From: Bacillus_CJ salitolerans
GTDB taxonomy: Bacteria > Bacillota > Bacilli > Bacillales > SA4
Assembly: GCF_042680805.1 (NCBI RefSeq)
Contig: NZ_JBHUEM010000003.1
Location: 434,001-498,000, forward strand
Length of the DNA stretch: 64,000 nt
Reading direction: 5' to 3'
This document shows positions 32,657 to 41,351 of the stretch, one piece after another (within the stretch, counting starts at the first letter, position 1; each line of letters starts with the position of its first letter). A model generated the notes under the pieces. It had not been told where the DNA came from and did no database searches. It saw only the letters and a list, made by a program, of their open reading frames with translations. The translations under genes and the position numbers were made by a program.

Positions 32657-33040
32657 ATGATATCCTTTTTCTCAAGTATTATTGCCATTCTTATAACTGT
32701 GCCGCTTATTGGTTTCATATTATTTTTTATTGTGCTACGAACGCTATTATCCAATAAAAAAAAGGCCTTTCAGTATTCAATTGATATCACTACACTACTA
32801 TTAATGATCTCTGTGTACTATTTAGGTTTTGTTATTTTTAATATATCTCTTCTCTCCTCTATCATGATAATCGTCTTACTCATCGCCATTATCTTTCTAT
32901 TTCTTCAACGTAAAATAAATGAAGAAATTCATTTTTCTAAGGTCTTAAAAGGAGTCTGGAGAAGTACTTTCTTACTTTTTTTTCTCATTCATATATGCTT
33001 ACTAATTTATGGTCTTTCAGTTCGGATTTGGGAGATCTAA
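32657..33040 (+). CDS. DUF3397 family membrane protein
   Basis: The 127-residue protein has four membrane helices and short loops, with the family-like word DITTLLLMISVYYLG near residue 43 and FSKVLKGVWRSTFLLFF near 93. DUF3397 proteins are found next to panE/bshC in Bacillales and have no known role. AAAGGAGAGG precedes the ATG. It is probably cotranscribed with panE. Confidence 0.8.
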   Translation: MISFFSSIIAILITVPLIGFILFFIVLRTLLSNKKKAFQYSIDITTLLLMISVYYLGFVIFNISLLSSIMIIVLLIAIIFLFLQRKINEEIHFSKVLKGVWRSTFLLFFLIHICLLIYGLSVRIWEI

Positions 33041-33249
33041 GATATATAGATGGAACCATTTATGTTAAGGAGCGTAGAAGGGGAAACTGTGAGGACAGAC
33101 TTAAAAAACGAGTAATAACTGAACATTAATTTTCCATTTCAAATTTATCAAAGGTTACTTTTGTTTAGGCAGTATTTTTTTCTTTTTTTTTAACCAGTGC
33201 TATACTCAATGGGAGAATCATTTTCCATATCCAGAGAGGAAGGGCTTTC

Positions 33250-34887
33250 ATGGAGATTCAAGATCAATCATTAGTGCTTTCTAATAAACTAACCTCCGAC
33301 TACATATATAACGAACTTAACCTTCACGATTTTTTTCATTACTCTCCTTTTGAAATAGGGGATTATGAAAATAGAATGAAGGAATTGTCAGATTTACAAT
33401 TTCCAAGAGAAGAACTGGTTCGGCACCTTATTTCATATAATCAAAAATTTAACCCGGATTCTAATACATTGACTAATATAAACAAGTTACTTCATCCAAA
33501 AAGTGCGGTTGTGATCGGTGGTCAGCAAGCTGGCTTATTAACGGGTCCCCTTTATACAATATATAAAATCATTACGATATTACAGCAAGCGCAAGAGTTA
33601 GAAGGAAAGCTTAATATACCCATCGTTCCTGTTTTTTGGATTGCTGGTGAGGATCATGACTTTGACGAAGTCAATCATATTTATTCATCATCACAAGAGC
33701 AGTTATCCAAAATCACAATTTCTCATAAGCATTTAGTTAAGAATTCGTTAAGTCATATTGAAGTAGACAAACGGGTTTGTGAATCTTGGTTAGATGAAGT
33801 ATTTACAACATTTGGTGAGACTATTTTCACGAAGGAATTAATTAAGAGTGTAAAGGATTGCTTACATAAGTCTTTGACATATGTAGACTTCTTTGGACAT
33901 CTGATTCATCTTCTGTTTAACAACTCTGGAATTGTCTTAATTGACTCTGGAAATCCTTCATTGAGAAAGGTAGAGCATAACTTTCTACAGGAGATGGTGC
34001 TCAAGAATGAGCAAATTGATCGGTCGTTAAAAAATCAACAGCAATTCATTGAAAAAATGGGATACAAAACAATCATTCAGACTGATCATGACTCAGCTCA
34101 TTTGTTCTATCATTTAGATGGTAAGCGAGTTTTACTTGAAAGATCCCAAACTGGTGATAATATTTATTTTCGAGGGAAAAATAATGAATGTATCTTTTCA
34201 AAAGATGAGTTACTTCATAAGCTTGAACACGAACCAGAACGATTTAGTAATAACGTTGTCACAAGACCAGTAATGCAAGATTTTTTATTCCCGACTATCT
34301 CTTTCATCGCTGGACCAGGAGAAGTTGCTTATTGGGCTGAAGTGAAAGAGGTGTTTGAGGTATTCTCAAGAAAAATGCCACCTGTTTTTCCGCGATTAAT
34401 GGCAACTCTCGTAGAAAGATCAATCGTGGGCGATCTGCATGATATCGGGATATCCATTGAACAAGTGATGAAACAAGGAGTTACGCAAGAGAGAAATCAG
34501 TATATTAGCAGTTTGGAGAATGTTGAAATTAAAAGAGAAGTATCTTTGATTAGGGAGACTCTTGAAAAACATTATGCATCCTTAAAATCTATTTCAGAAC
34601 ACATTCATGCAAGTATGAATCAAATTGTCATAAAGAATGAGCAAATCCATTATAAACAATTAGACTTCTTAGAGCATGAGTTCTTGAAACAATCTAAACA
34701 AAGAGAAGAGTATACAATTAGAAAGTACGACCGTGTCCAAAATGCATTACTTCCTAAAAATCAGCCACAGGAAAGACTTTGGAACATTTTTTATTTTATG
34801 AACAAATATGGTCCAGATTTTGTAGCACGGCTTTTGCTGTCAACTGGGTCTAATCAACCTTTTACACACAAAATTATTTATATTTAA
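33250..34887 (+). CDS. bshC: Putative cysteine ligase BshC (bacillithiol synthesis)
   Basis: BshC is thought to add cysteine to GlcN-malate in the last step of bacillithiol synthesis. The 545-residue protein has the family words VVIGGQQAGLLTGPLYTIYKIITIL (about 88-112), PVFWIAGEDHDFDEVNHI (about 127-144), TRPVMQDFLFPTISFIAGPGEVAYWAEVK (about 339-367), and a C-terminal coiled coil (about 410-500). AGAGAGGAAGG is upstream. It sits just before the dcw cluster as B. subtilis yllA does. Confidence 0.95.
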   Translation: MEIQDQSLVLSNKLTSDYIYNELNLHDFFHYSPFEIGDYENRMKELSDLQFPREELVRHLISYNQKFNPDSNTLTNINKLLHPKSAVVIGGQQAGLLTGPLYTIYKIITILQQAQELEGKLNIPIVPVFWIAGEDHDFDEVNHIYSSSQEQLSKITISHKHLVKNSLSHIEVDKRVCESWLDEVFTTFGETIFTKELIKSVKDCLHKSLTYVDFFGHLIHLLFNNSGIVLIDSGNPSLRKVEHNFLQEMVLKNEQIDRSLKNQQQFIEKMGYKTIIQTDHDSAHLFYHLDGKRVLLERSQTGDNIYFRGKNNECIFSKDELLHKLEHEPERFSNNVVTRPVMQDFLFPTISFIAGPGEVAYWAEVKEVFEVFSRKMPPVFPRLMATLVERSIVGDLHDIGISIEQVMKQGVTQERNQYISSLENVEIKREVSLIRETLEKHYASLKSISEHIHASMNQIVIKNEQIHYKQLDFLEHEFLKQSKQREEYTIRKYDRVQNALLPKNQPQERLWNIFYFMNKYGPDFVARLLLSTGSNQPFTHKIIYI

Positions 34888-34895
34888 ATAGACAA

Positions 34896-34928
34896 AACAG
34901 CCTAAATAAAAAAAAGGCTGTTTTTTTA
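34896..34928 (+). terminator. Terminator after bshC
   Basis: AACAGCCT pairs with AGGCTGTT across an A-rich loop, followed by seven T. Confidence 0.9.
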
Positions 34929-35044
34929 TTGGGGATTTTGGTGAAATATTTACATTTAGCGAGAATATTCACGATGAAAATTTTCTGAAAAACGAAATAA
35001 CCTATTGCAGGATAATCAAATATAAGCGAAAATAGTACATATAA

Positions 35045-35091
35045 GTGGTGATTAGTGGGGAAAAGTGGTGCATTAGGGGTAGAAAGTGGGG
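35045..35091 (+). promoter_or_regulatory. MraZ-box array upstream of mraZ
   Basis: GTGGTG (35045), GTGGGG (35055), GTGGTG (35065) and AGGGGT (35075) recur at exact 10-bp steps, with another GTGGGG at 35086 that also serves as ribosome site. MraZ proteins are known to bind arrays of TGGGN units with 5-bp spacers before their own gene, so autoregulation of the dcw cluster is likely. Confidence 0.75.
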
Positions 35092-35100
35092 CAAGTGAAC

Positions 35101-35532
35101 ATGTTTATGGGTGAGTACCATCACAACATAGATACGAAAGGTCGAATCATCGTACCTTCAAAATTTAGAGATGGCCTTGGCTCTACTTTTATCCTTACGA
35201 GAGGTTTAGACAAGTGTTTATTTGGTTATCCACTTTCAGAGTGGAAAACTTTAGAGGAAAAGCTTAAGGCACTCCCACTAACAAAAAAAGATGCTCGTGC
35301 ATTTACAAGATTTTTCTTTGCTGGTGCAATCGAATGTGAAGTGGACAAGCAGGGAAGAATAAATATATCCGCTCCGCTATTGCAATATGCTGGACTTGAA
35401 AAAGAGTGTGTCGTAATTGGCGTATCGAACAGAGTAGAAATATGGAGCAAGGATAATTGGGATGGTTTCTTTTCTGAATCTGAAGATTCATTTGGAGAAA
35501 TAGCTGAAAATTTAATTGGATTCGATATTTAG
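35101..35532 (+). CDS. mraZ: Transcription regulator MraZ
   Basis: MraZ is the AbrB-fold DNA-binding regulator at the head of the dcw cluster. The 143-residue protein has two SpoVT/AbrB-like halves: YHHNIDTKGRIIVPSKFRD (about 6-24) and CEVDKQGRINISAPLLQYAGL (about 80-100), each with the conserved DxxGR. ATG 35101 is chosen; an in-frame earlier codon at 35086 lies in the ribosome site. The repeat array before it suggests self-regulation. Confidence 0.95.
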   Translation: MFMGEYHHNIDTKGRIIVPSKFRDGLGSTFILTRGLDKCLFGYPLSEWKTLEEKLKALPLTKKDARAFTRFFFAGAIECEVDKQGRINISAPLLQYAGLEKECVVIGVSNRVEIWSKDNWDGFFSESEDSFGEIAENLIGFDI

Positions 35533-35566
35533 TCTCTTAGGAATCTAAAGACAAAGAGGTGCTTCA

Positions 35567-36502
35567 ATGTTTGATCATATAACAGTGCTATTAGATGAAG
35601 CAGTAGACGGGTTAAGTATTAAACCGGATGGTATTTATGTGGATTGTACACTTGGTGGAGCTGGTCATAGCCTTGAGATAGTCAAGAAGCTCACAAAAGG
35701 TGGAAAGCTTTATGCATTTGATCAAGATAGCTTGGCAATTGAACATGCTAAAGAAAAGTTAAAGGGTTATGAAAATCAAGTTATACTAATTAAAAGTAAT
35801 TTTAGATACTTGAAAGAAAAACTTGCGGAACATGGTGTTACACAGGTGGACGGAATCGTTTTTGATTTAGGTGTATCATCCCCACAACTTGATATACCCG
35901 AAAGAGGATTTAGTTACCATCATGATGCTCCATTGGATATGAGAATGGATCAAGAGTCAGACGTTTCAGCGTATGATGTTGTTAATAACTGGCCGTATGA
36001 AAAATTAGTTAGAATTTTCTTCCATTATGGTGAAGAAAAGTTTTCTAAACAAATCGCAAGAAAAATTGAAATGCATCGTGAGAAGAAGCCGATTGAAACA
36101 ACATCGGAATTAGTAGAAATAATAAAGGAAGGGATTCCTGCTCCGGCAAGGAGAACGGGTGGGCATCCTGCAAAAAGGGTATTCCAGGCAATAAGAATTG
36201 CTGTAAATGATGAACTTCAAGTATTTGAGGATACATTAGAGGATGCAATTGCAATTACTCGGCAAGGTGGGAGAATTAGTGTAATAACCTTCCATTCTTT
36301 AGAAGATAGAATTTGTAAAACGATTTTCAAAGAACATTCTAGTACTCCAAACTTACCACCAGGTATACCGATGATACCAGAAGAATATCAACCAATCTTA
36401 AAATTAATTACAAGAAAACCCATTCTTCCTTCAAATGAAGAACTTACAGAAAATAACCGTGCGAGATCAGCAAAATTAAGAATTGCAGAAAAAATAAAAT
36501 AA
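35567..36502 (+). CDS. rsmH: 16S rRNA (cytosine1402-N4)-methyltransferase RsmH
   Basis: RsmH (MraW) methylates C1402 of 16S rRNA. The 311-residue protein shows HITVLLDEAVDGL, the AdoMet motif YVDCTLGGAGHS near residue 24, FDQDSLAIEHA, VDGIVFDLGVSSPQLD near 96, RGFSYHHDAPLDMRMD, and RVFQAIRIAVNDEL near 205. AAAGAGGTG precedes the ATG. It is 34 bp after mraZ and 24 bp before ftsL. Confidence 0.97.
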   Translation: MFDHITVLLDEAVDGLSIKPDGIYVDCTLGGAGHSLEIVKKLTKGGKLYAFDQDSLAIEHAKEKLKGYENQVILIKSNFRYLKEKLAEHGVTQVDGIVFDLGVSSPQLDIPERGFSYHHDAPLDMRMDQESDVSAYDVVNNWPYEKLVRIFFHYGEEKFSKQIARKIEMHREKKPIETTSELVEIIKEGIPAPARRTGGHPAKRVFQAIRIAVNDELQVFEDTLEDAIAITRQGGRISVITFHSLEDRICKTIFKEHSSTPNLPPGIPMIPEEYQPILKLITRKPILPSNEELTENNRARSAKLRIAEKIK

Positions 36503-36526
36503 CTGTACTAAAAGGGAGAGAGAGCA

Positions 36527-36895
36527 TTGAGTAACTTAGCCTATCAAATACAACAAAGGCAGCATCAGCAACAACATGAAGAGCATCAAACTCGAAAAAA
36601 CAAGCCTAATATAAAGAAAAAAGCACAAGTTACTTTTGGGGAAAAGCTATTATTCCTTCTTTTTATTGGGATGGTACTAATTGGAAGTATCGTTGTTGTA
36701 ACAAATAGTGCTAAAATATACGTTGTGAATCGAGAAATAAGTGCACTACAGGTATCGATCGACTCACAATCAAAAGTGAACTCAGATCTTGAACAGCAGG
36801 TTATGGAATTAAGTACATATGAACGGATTTGGGCTAAAGCTCATGAGCTAGGTCTACTATTGAATGAAAATAATGTAAAAGTCGTCCAAGATTAA
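36527..36895 (+). CDS. ftsL: Cell division protein FtsL
   Basis: FtsL is a bitopic divisome protein that works with DivIB/DivIC and activates septal wall synthesis. The 122-residue product has a cytoplasmic basic, Gln-rich N-terminus (about 1-38), one membrane helix (about 42-62) and an external leucine-zipper coiled coil (about 68-105: REISALQVSIDSQSKVNSDLEQQVMEL). The start is TTG with GGGAGAG upstream. Unusual start codons fit its role as an unstable, rate-limiting protein (inference). Confidence 0.93.
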   Translation: MSNLAYQIQQRQHQQQHEEHQTRKNKPNIKKKAQVTFGEKLLFLLFIGMVLIGSIVVVTNSAKIYVVNREISALQVSIDSQSKVNSDLEQQVMELSTYERIWAKAHELGLLLNENNVKVVQD

Positions 36896-36918
36896 TTAAG
36901 TAGTGAGTGTGGTCTAAA

Positions 36919-39180
36919 ATGCATGTAAAAAATAAGAATATTAATAAAGGAGCAGCATTTTTCTCAATTGTTTTTGGCTTGCTCTTTTTTCTTTTATTCG
37001 CTCGCTTTTTATTTATTCAGGTTACAGGTGTGGTTGATGGACAAGAGCTTCCTGTGTTAGCAGAACAGAAATATTCTAAATCTAAAATTATTGAGGCAAG
37101 TAGAGGTAGTATTTTAGATCGAAATGGGATTCCCATTGCACAAGACACCCCAGCATATACAGTGATTGCTATACTAGATGAGAGTAAAACCAAAAACATA
37201 AGTGAACCGAATCATGTTGTAGACCCGGCTCAAACAGCAAGTAAACTGTCTCCCATCATAAACATGAGTGTCGAACGTCTTCAAGAATTGCTAACTAGAG
37301 ACAAAGATCAAGTTGAGTTAGGTCCAGGTGGTCGAGGAATTAGTTATAAACAAATGAAAGAAATCCAGGACATGGAACTACCAGGGATTACGTTTATTAG
37401 AGATACTAAGAGGTATTATCCTAACGGAAAATTTGCCACACATGTTATTGGCTTTGCCCAAAAAGATGAATCAGGTAAAGTGATTGGAAGACAAGGACTT
37501 GAAAGTACGTTAGATGAATTACTTCAAGAAGAAGATGGCGTAATGAATTACAAATCAGATGGGTATGGGATTAAGCTTCCATTTCAAAATGAAGAGATAA
37601 TCCCTCCGCAAAATGGCCAAAATGTGTTTTTAACGATAGATCATAAAATACAAGCGTTTTTAGAAGATGCAATGAACCGTGTTGAAACGGATTACTCTCC
37701 TGAGAACATTATTGGGATTGTGGCTGATCCCAAAACTGGTGCAATCTTGGCGATGAGTTCGAGGCCTAGTTATGATCCTAATAACATTCCTCCTGATTCC
37801 TATATGCTAAATGATGCCATCTCTTTACGTTTCGAACCAGGTTCAACGATGAAGATATTTACTCTTGCTGCAGCAATCGAAGAAGGAGTGTTTGATCCAA
37901 ACGAGGAATATCAGTCTGGTTCTTACACAGTTGGTCCAAATAGAGTGAGAGACCATAATAATGGTCAAGGATGGGGTAAGATAACATACTTAGAAGGGTT
38001 TCAGCGCTCATCAAACGTCGCGATGGCAAAGCTTGTCAATGAGAAAATGAATGCAGATGATCGGCTATTAAACTATCTACAAGCATTTGGATTTAATCAA
38101 CCAACCGGAATTGATTTACCAGGAGAGGTCAATGGTAAATTACTTTACCGTTATCCAATCGAGAAGGTAACGACAGCATTTGGACAGGGAACCTCTGTTA
38201 CACCAATTCAACAAATACAAGCAGCCACCGCTATTGTAAATGGTGGAAAAATGTTAAGACCTTATATTGTCAATAAAATTGTCGATCCTGTAACGAATGA
38301 AATAATTAAAGAACAAAAACCGGAAATAGTCGGAACGCCCATTTCTGAGCAAACTGCAAAGCAAGTAATGGATATATTGGAAAGTGCGGTTTCCTCTGAA
38401 AATGGTACTGGAAAACCATATCGAATAGAAGGATACCAGGTAGCAGGGAAAACAGGTACTGCGCAAATCCCGGACCCAGTTGATGGGTATATGCGTGGGC
38501 ATGGAAACAATATCTTTTCATTTTTAGGGTTTGCACCAAAGGATGACCCAAAGCTACTTGTGTATATAGCAGTAAAAAAACCAAAGCTTACAATCCATCA
38601 ATCTGGTTCACAGCCGGTTTCAGCTATCTTTAACAGCGTCGTTAAAAATAGTTTGCACTATTTAAATATTAAACCAACGACTATTAGTGATGAGAAAGAG
38701 GCTAAGGTGGAGAAGTCTAGAGGTATTGAACTGGATTCTGTAGTAGGTAAACAAGCTGACCGCGTAGCTGAAGAACTAAAATCGAAAGGAATAGATGTAT
38801 TCGTTCTTGGCTCTGGAGAAGAAATTTTCGAACAAATTCCATTTCCATCAAGTGTTATGATGCCGGGAGAAAAGGTTCTACTTAGAACAGAAGGTCCGTA
38901 TTTGGCACCAAATCTGTCTGGCTGGTCTTTAAGAGATGTACTTAAACTTACAGAGATTTTAGATTTAAAGCCTAATTTTATGGGTAATGGCTTTGTGCAT
39001 AAACAAAATATTAGTCCTGAATCTCCAATTAAACAGGGAGATTACCTTGTTATAGAATTTATAGAACCCAATCCAACTATCAATAGATATAAAGAAGGAG
39101 AATCAGACTTAGAAGATACGAAGGACGATGAAGGAATGGAAGTTGAAAGTGCTACCGAAGTTGAAAAGCCTCTAGATTAG
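36919..39180 (+). CDS. pbpB: Penicillin-binding protein 2B (division transpeptidase)
   Basis: PBP2B is the class B transpeptidase of the division septum. From ATG 36919 it has 753 residues: one N-terminal helix, the dimerisation region with ASRGSILDRNGIPIAQDTPAYT, the transpeptidase domain with the active Ser 309 in EPGSTMKIF, SSN in RSSNVAMAK, and KTGT at about 511, then two C-terminal PASTA-type domains. A GTG at 36907 in frame is an equal start candidate; neither has a strong ribosome site. The tail is acidic. Confidence 0.95.
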   Translation: MHVKNKNINKGAAFFSIVFGLLFFLLFARFLFIQVTGVVDGQELPVLAEQKYSKSKIIEASRGSILDRNGIPIAQDTPAYTVIAILDESKTKNISEPNHVVDPAQTASKLSPIINMSVERLQELLTRDKDQVELGPGGRGISYKQMKEIQDMELPGITFIRDTKRYYPNGKFATHVIGFAQKDESGKVIGRQGLESTLDELLQEEDGVMNYKSDGYGIKLPFQNEEIIPPQNGQNVFLTIDHKIQAFLEDAMNRVETDYSPENIIGIVADPKTGAILAMSSRPSYDPNNIPPDSYMLNDAISLRFEPGSTMKIFTLAAAIEEGVFDPNEEYQSGSYTVGPNRVRDHNNGQGWGKITYLEGFQRSSNVAMAKLVNEKMNADDRLLNYLQAFGFNQPTGIDLPGEVNGKLLYRYPIEKVTTAFGQGTSVTPIQQIQAATAIVNGGKMLRPYIVNKIVDPVTNEIIKEQKPEIVGTPISEQTAKQVMDILESAVSSENGTGKPYRIEGYQVAGKTGTAQIPDPVDGYMRGHGNNIFSFLGFAPKDDPKLLVYIAVKKPKLTIHQSGSQPVSAIFNSVVKNSLHYLNIKPTTISDEKEAKVEKSRGIELDSVVGKQADRVAEELKSKGIDVFVLGSGEEIFEQIPFPSSVMMPGEKVLLRTEGPYLAPNLSGWSLRDVLKLTEILDLKPNFMGNGFVHKQNISPESPIKQGDYLVIEFIEPNPTINRYKEGESDLEDTKDDEGMEVESATEVEKPLD

Positions 39181-39200
39181 GGGGCTTTCTTTTTCTGCGG
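39160..39200 (+). terminator. Terminator-like hairpin at the pbpB end
   Basis: AAAGCCTC pairs with GGGGCTTT (one G-T pair) across the pbpB stop codon region and runs into CTTTTTCT. Confidence 0.65.
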
Positions 39201-39225
39201 TAGTAAGGGACGTAGCATTCCAATT

Positions 39226-39255
39226 GTTCTATTCATACCGGTACAAGCATATGAT
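39226..39255 (+). promoter_or_regulatory. SigE-like promoter of spoVD
   Basis: GTTCTATT (39226-39233), 14 bp, then CATATGAT (39248-39255) resemble the mother-cell SigE consensus with correct spacing. spoVD of B. subtilis is SigE-dependent, which supports the call. Confidence 0.6.
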
Positions 39256-39319
39256 GAAACGAGCCTAGAAGGATTGTACAATATCATTTTGTACTTCTCT
39301 ACAAAAGGGAGGATATCAT

Positions 39320-41254
39320 ATGCGTGTATCAAATGTTACCGTTCGGAGAAGATTGATTATTGTCTTAACTGTTGGGGTACTTCTCTTTGCCATTATTGAT
39401 ATAAGACTTGGGATAGTTCAGTTTGTACTAGGAGATATGCTAACGGAACGGGCGAAGGATTCTTGGAGCAGAAATATTCCGTTTGAACCAGAACGAGGTG
39501 AAATTCTAGATCGAAATGGAATACCATTAGCTACTAATATAAGTGCCCCAACCGTTTTTGTCATGCCTAGGCAGATTAAGAATCCCGCCGAAGCAGCTGA
39601 AAAACTGGCGGCTGCTTTAAATATATCGAAGGAAAAAGCTTATGGTTATGTTTCCCAGAAAAGTTTCCTTGTTCGTATAAATGAAGGGCGAAAAATATCT
39701 CATGAAAAGGCTAGAGAAATCCAAAACCTGCGTTTAGATGGGGTATATATAGCAGAGGATTCAAAAAGACACTACCCTTATGGTAGCTATTTATCACATG
39801 TATTAGGATTTGCTGGAATAGACAACCAAGGATTAATGGGTCTTGAATTGTATTATGATGACCAATTAAGTGGAGATAAAGGGAGTATCAAGCCTTACTT
39901 AACGGCAAAAAGTCAACCTATGCCTAATTTATCGGCTGATTATGCGCCTCCAGTAGATGGCTTAAATCTAAAGCTAACGATTGATTCAAAAGTACAAACC
40001 ATTATTGACCGTGAACTTGATATTGCTGAAGCAAAGTATAATCCAGATGGCATCATTGCGATTGCGATGGATCCTAATACTGGTGAAATTCTTGGGATGG
40101 ATAGTCGACCGAACTTTGACCCAGCAAACTTTAGGGATGTACCACAAGAAGTTTATAATCGTAATCTACCCGTATGGAGTACATACGAACCTGGATCAAC
40201 GTTTAAGATTATCACGCTTGCAGCAGCTTTAGAAGAAAAAGAGGTAGATTTACAAAAGGAAAGCTTTAACGATAGTGGAGCGGTAAAAGTGGCGGGAGCG
40301 ACCTTACACTGCTGGAAACGAGGTGGGCATGGCCATCAATCATTTTTAGAGGTCGTGCAAAACTCATGTAACCCAGGATTTGTGGAGCTAGGTGAGAGAT
40401 TAGGGAAAGAGAGATTATTTAAATATATTAAGGACTTTGGCTTTGGACAAAAAACAGGTATCGATTTACAAGGTGAAGGAAAAGGGATTTTATTTAATAT
40501 GGATCGAGTTGGTCCAGTTGAACAAGCAACGACAGCCTTTGGTCAAGGTGTTTCAGTGACACCGATTCAGCAAGTTGCAGCTGTATCGGCAGCCGTTAAT
40601 GGTGGTTATTTATATACACCATATGTAGCAAAAGAATTCATTGATCCAGTAACAGGTAAGGTAGTTAGTCGAAATACTCCACAGTTAAAAAGAAGGGTCA
40701 TATCAGAAGAAACATCAAAGCAAGTTCGTTATGCGCTAGAAAGTGTAGTTGCACAAGGAACTGGTAAAAATGCTTTTGTGGAAGGATATCGTGTTGGAGG
40801 AAAGACAGGTACAGCTCAAAAAGTTAAAGATGGCAGGTATATGGAAAACAACCACATTGTATCTTTTATAGGCTTTGCACCTGCTGATGATCCAGAAATT
40901 GTGATTTATGTTGCTGTTGATAATCCTAAAGGGACCGTTCAGTTTGGTGGCGTCGTTGTTGCGCCAATTGTAGGGAATATCATGGAAGATAGCTTACGAG
41001 CACTTGGGGTTAAACCACGAAAAGAACAAATCGAAAAGGAATATAAATGGCCAGATCCAATTTTAGTAGAGGTTCCAAATGTCCTTGGACTGACAAAACA
41101 AGAATTACGAAATCAGCTCTATACCCTACAACTAGATATTAGTGGAGAAGGAGATTCTGTCATTCAACAAGCTCCTGCTCCTGGAGTAAAAGTAGAAGAA
41201 GGCTCCACCATTCGAGTTTACCTCGGGAACTCAGAAAAAACAAAGAAAGACTAA
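39320..41254 (+). CDS. spoVD: Sporulation-specific penicillin-binding protein SpoVD
   Basis: SpoVD is the transpeptidase for spore cortex synthesis, working with SpoVE in the outer forespore membrane. The 644-residue protein has an N-terminal helix, EPERGEILDRNGIPLATN, the active Ser 293 in EPGSTFKII, the SCN-type second motif (VQNSCNPGF), KTGT at about 495, and one C-terminal PASTA domain (EVPNVLGLTKQELRNQLYTLQLD). A paralogue of the preceding pbpB. GGGAGG precedes the ATG, and a SigE-like promoter lies 65 bp upstream. Confidence 0.96.
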   Translation: MRVSNVTVRRRLIIVLTVGVLLFAIIDIRLGIVQFVLGDMLTERAKDSWSRNIPFEPERGEILDRNGIPLATNISAPTVFVMPRQIKNPAEAAEKLAAALNISKEKAYGYVSQKSFLVRINEGRKISHEKAREIQNLRLDGVYIAEDSKRHYPYGSYLSHVLGFAGIDNQGLMGLELYYDDQLSGDKGSIKPYLTAKSQPMPNLSADYAPPVDGLNLKLTIDSKVQTIIDRELDIAEAKYNPDGIIAIAMDPNTGEILGMDSRPNFDPANFRDVPQEVYNRNLPVWSTYEPGSTFKIITLAAALEEKEVDLQKESFNDSGAVKVAGATLHCWKRGGHGHQSFLEVVQNSCNPGFVELGERLGKERLFKYIKDFGFGQKTGIDLQGEGKGILFNMDRVGPVEQATTAFGQGVSVTPIQQVAAVSAAVNGGYLYTPYVAKEFIDPVTGKVVSRNTPQLKRRVISEETSKQVRYALESVVAQGTGKNAFVEGYRVGGKTGTAQKVKDGRYMENNHIVSFIGFAPADDPEIVIYVAVDNPKGTVQFGGVVVAPIVGNIMEDSLRALGVKPRKEQIEKEYKWPDPILVEVPNVLGLTKQELRNQLYTLQLDISGEGDSVIQQAPAPGVKVEEGSTIRVYLGNSEKTKKD

Positions 41255-41290
41255 GCCTTGGATCTATTCCTTGGCTTTCTTTTAGCTTAC
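41250..41290 (+). terminator. Weak terminator-like hairpin after spoVD
   Basis: TAAGCCTTGG and CCTTGGCTT form a stem with a central mismatch, followed by TCTTTT. Confidence 0.45.
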
Positions 41291-41351
41291 TTGGAAGTTT
41301 CAAGTTCATTCATGTAAAATAAAGAATAAATGTTTTTTTAGGAGGATTTTA

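Noticed and set aside
33041..33249. Possible short ORF (17 codons from 33062) between the DUF3397 gene and bshC
   Set aside because: No ribosome site and no similarity; the gap shows nothing else.
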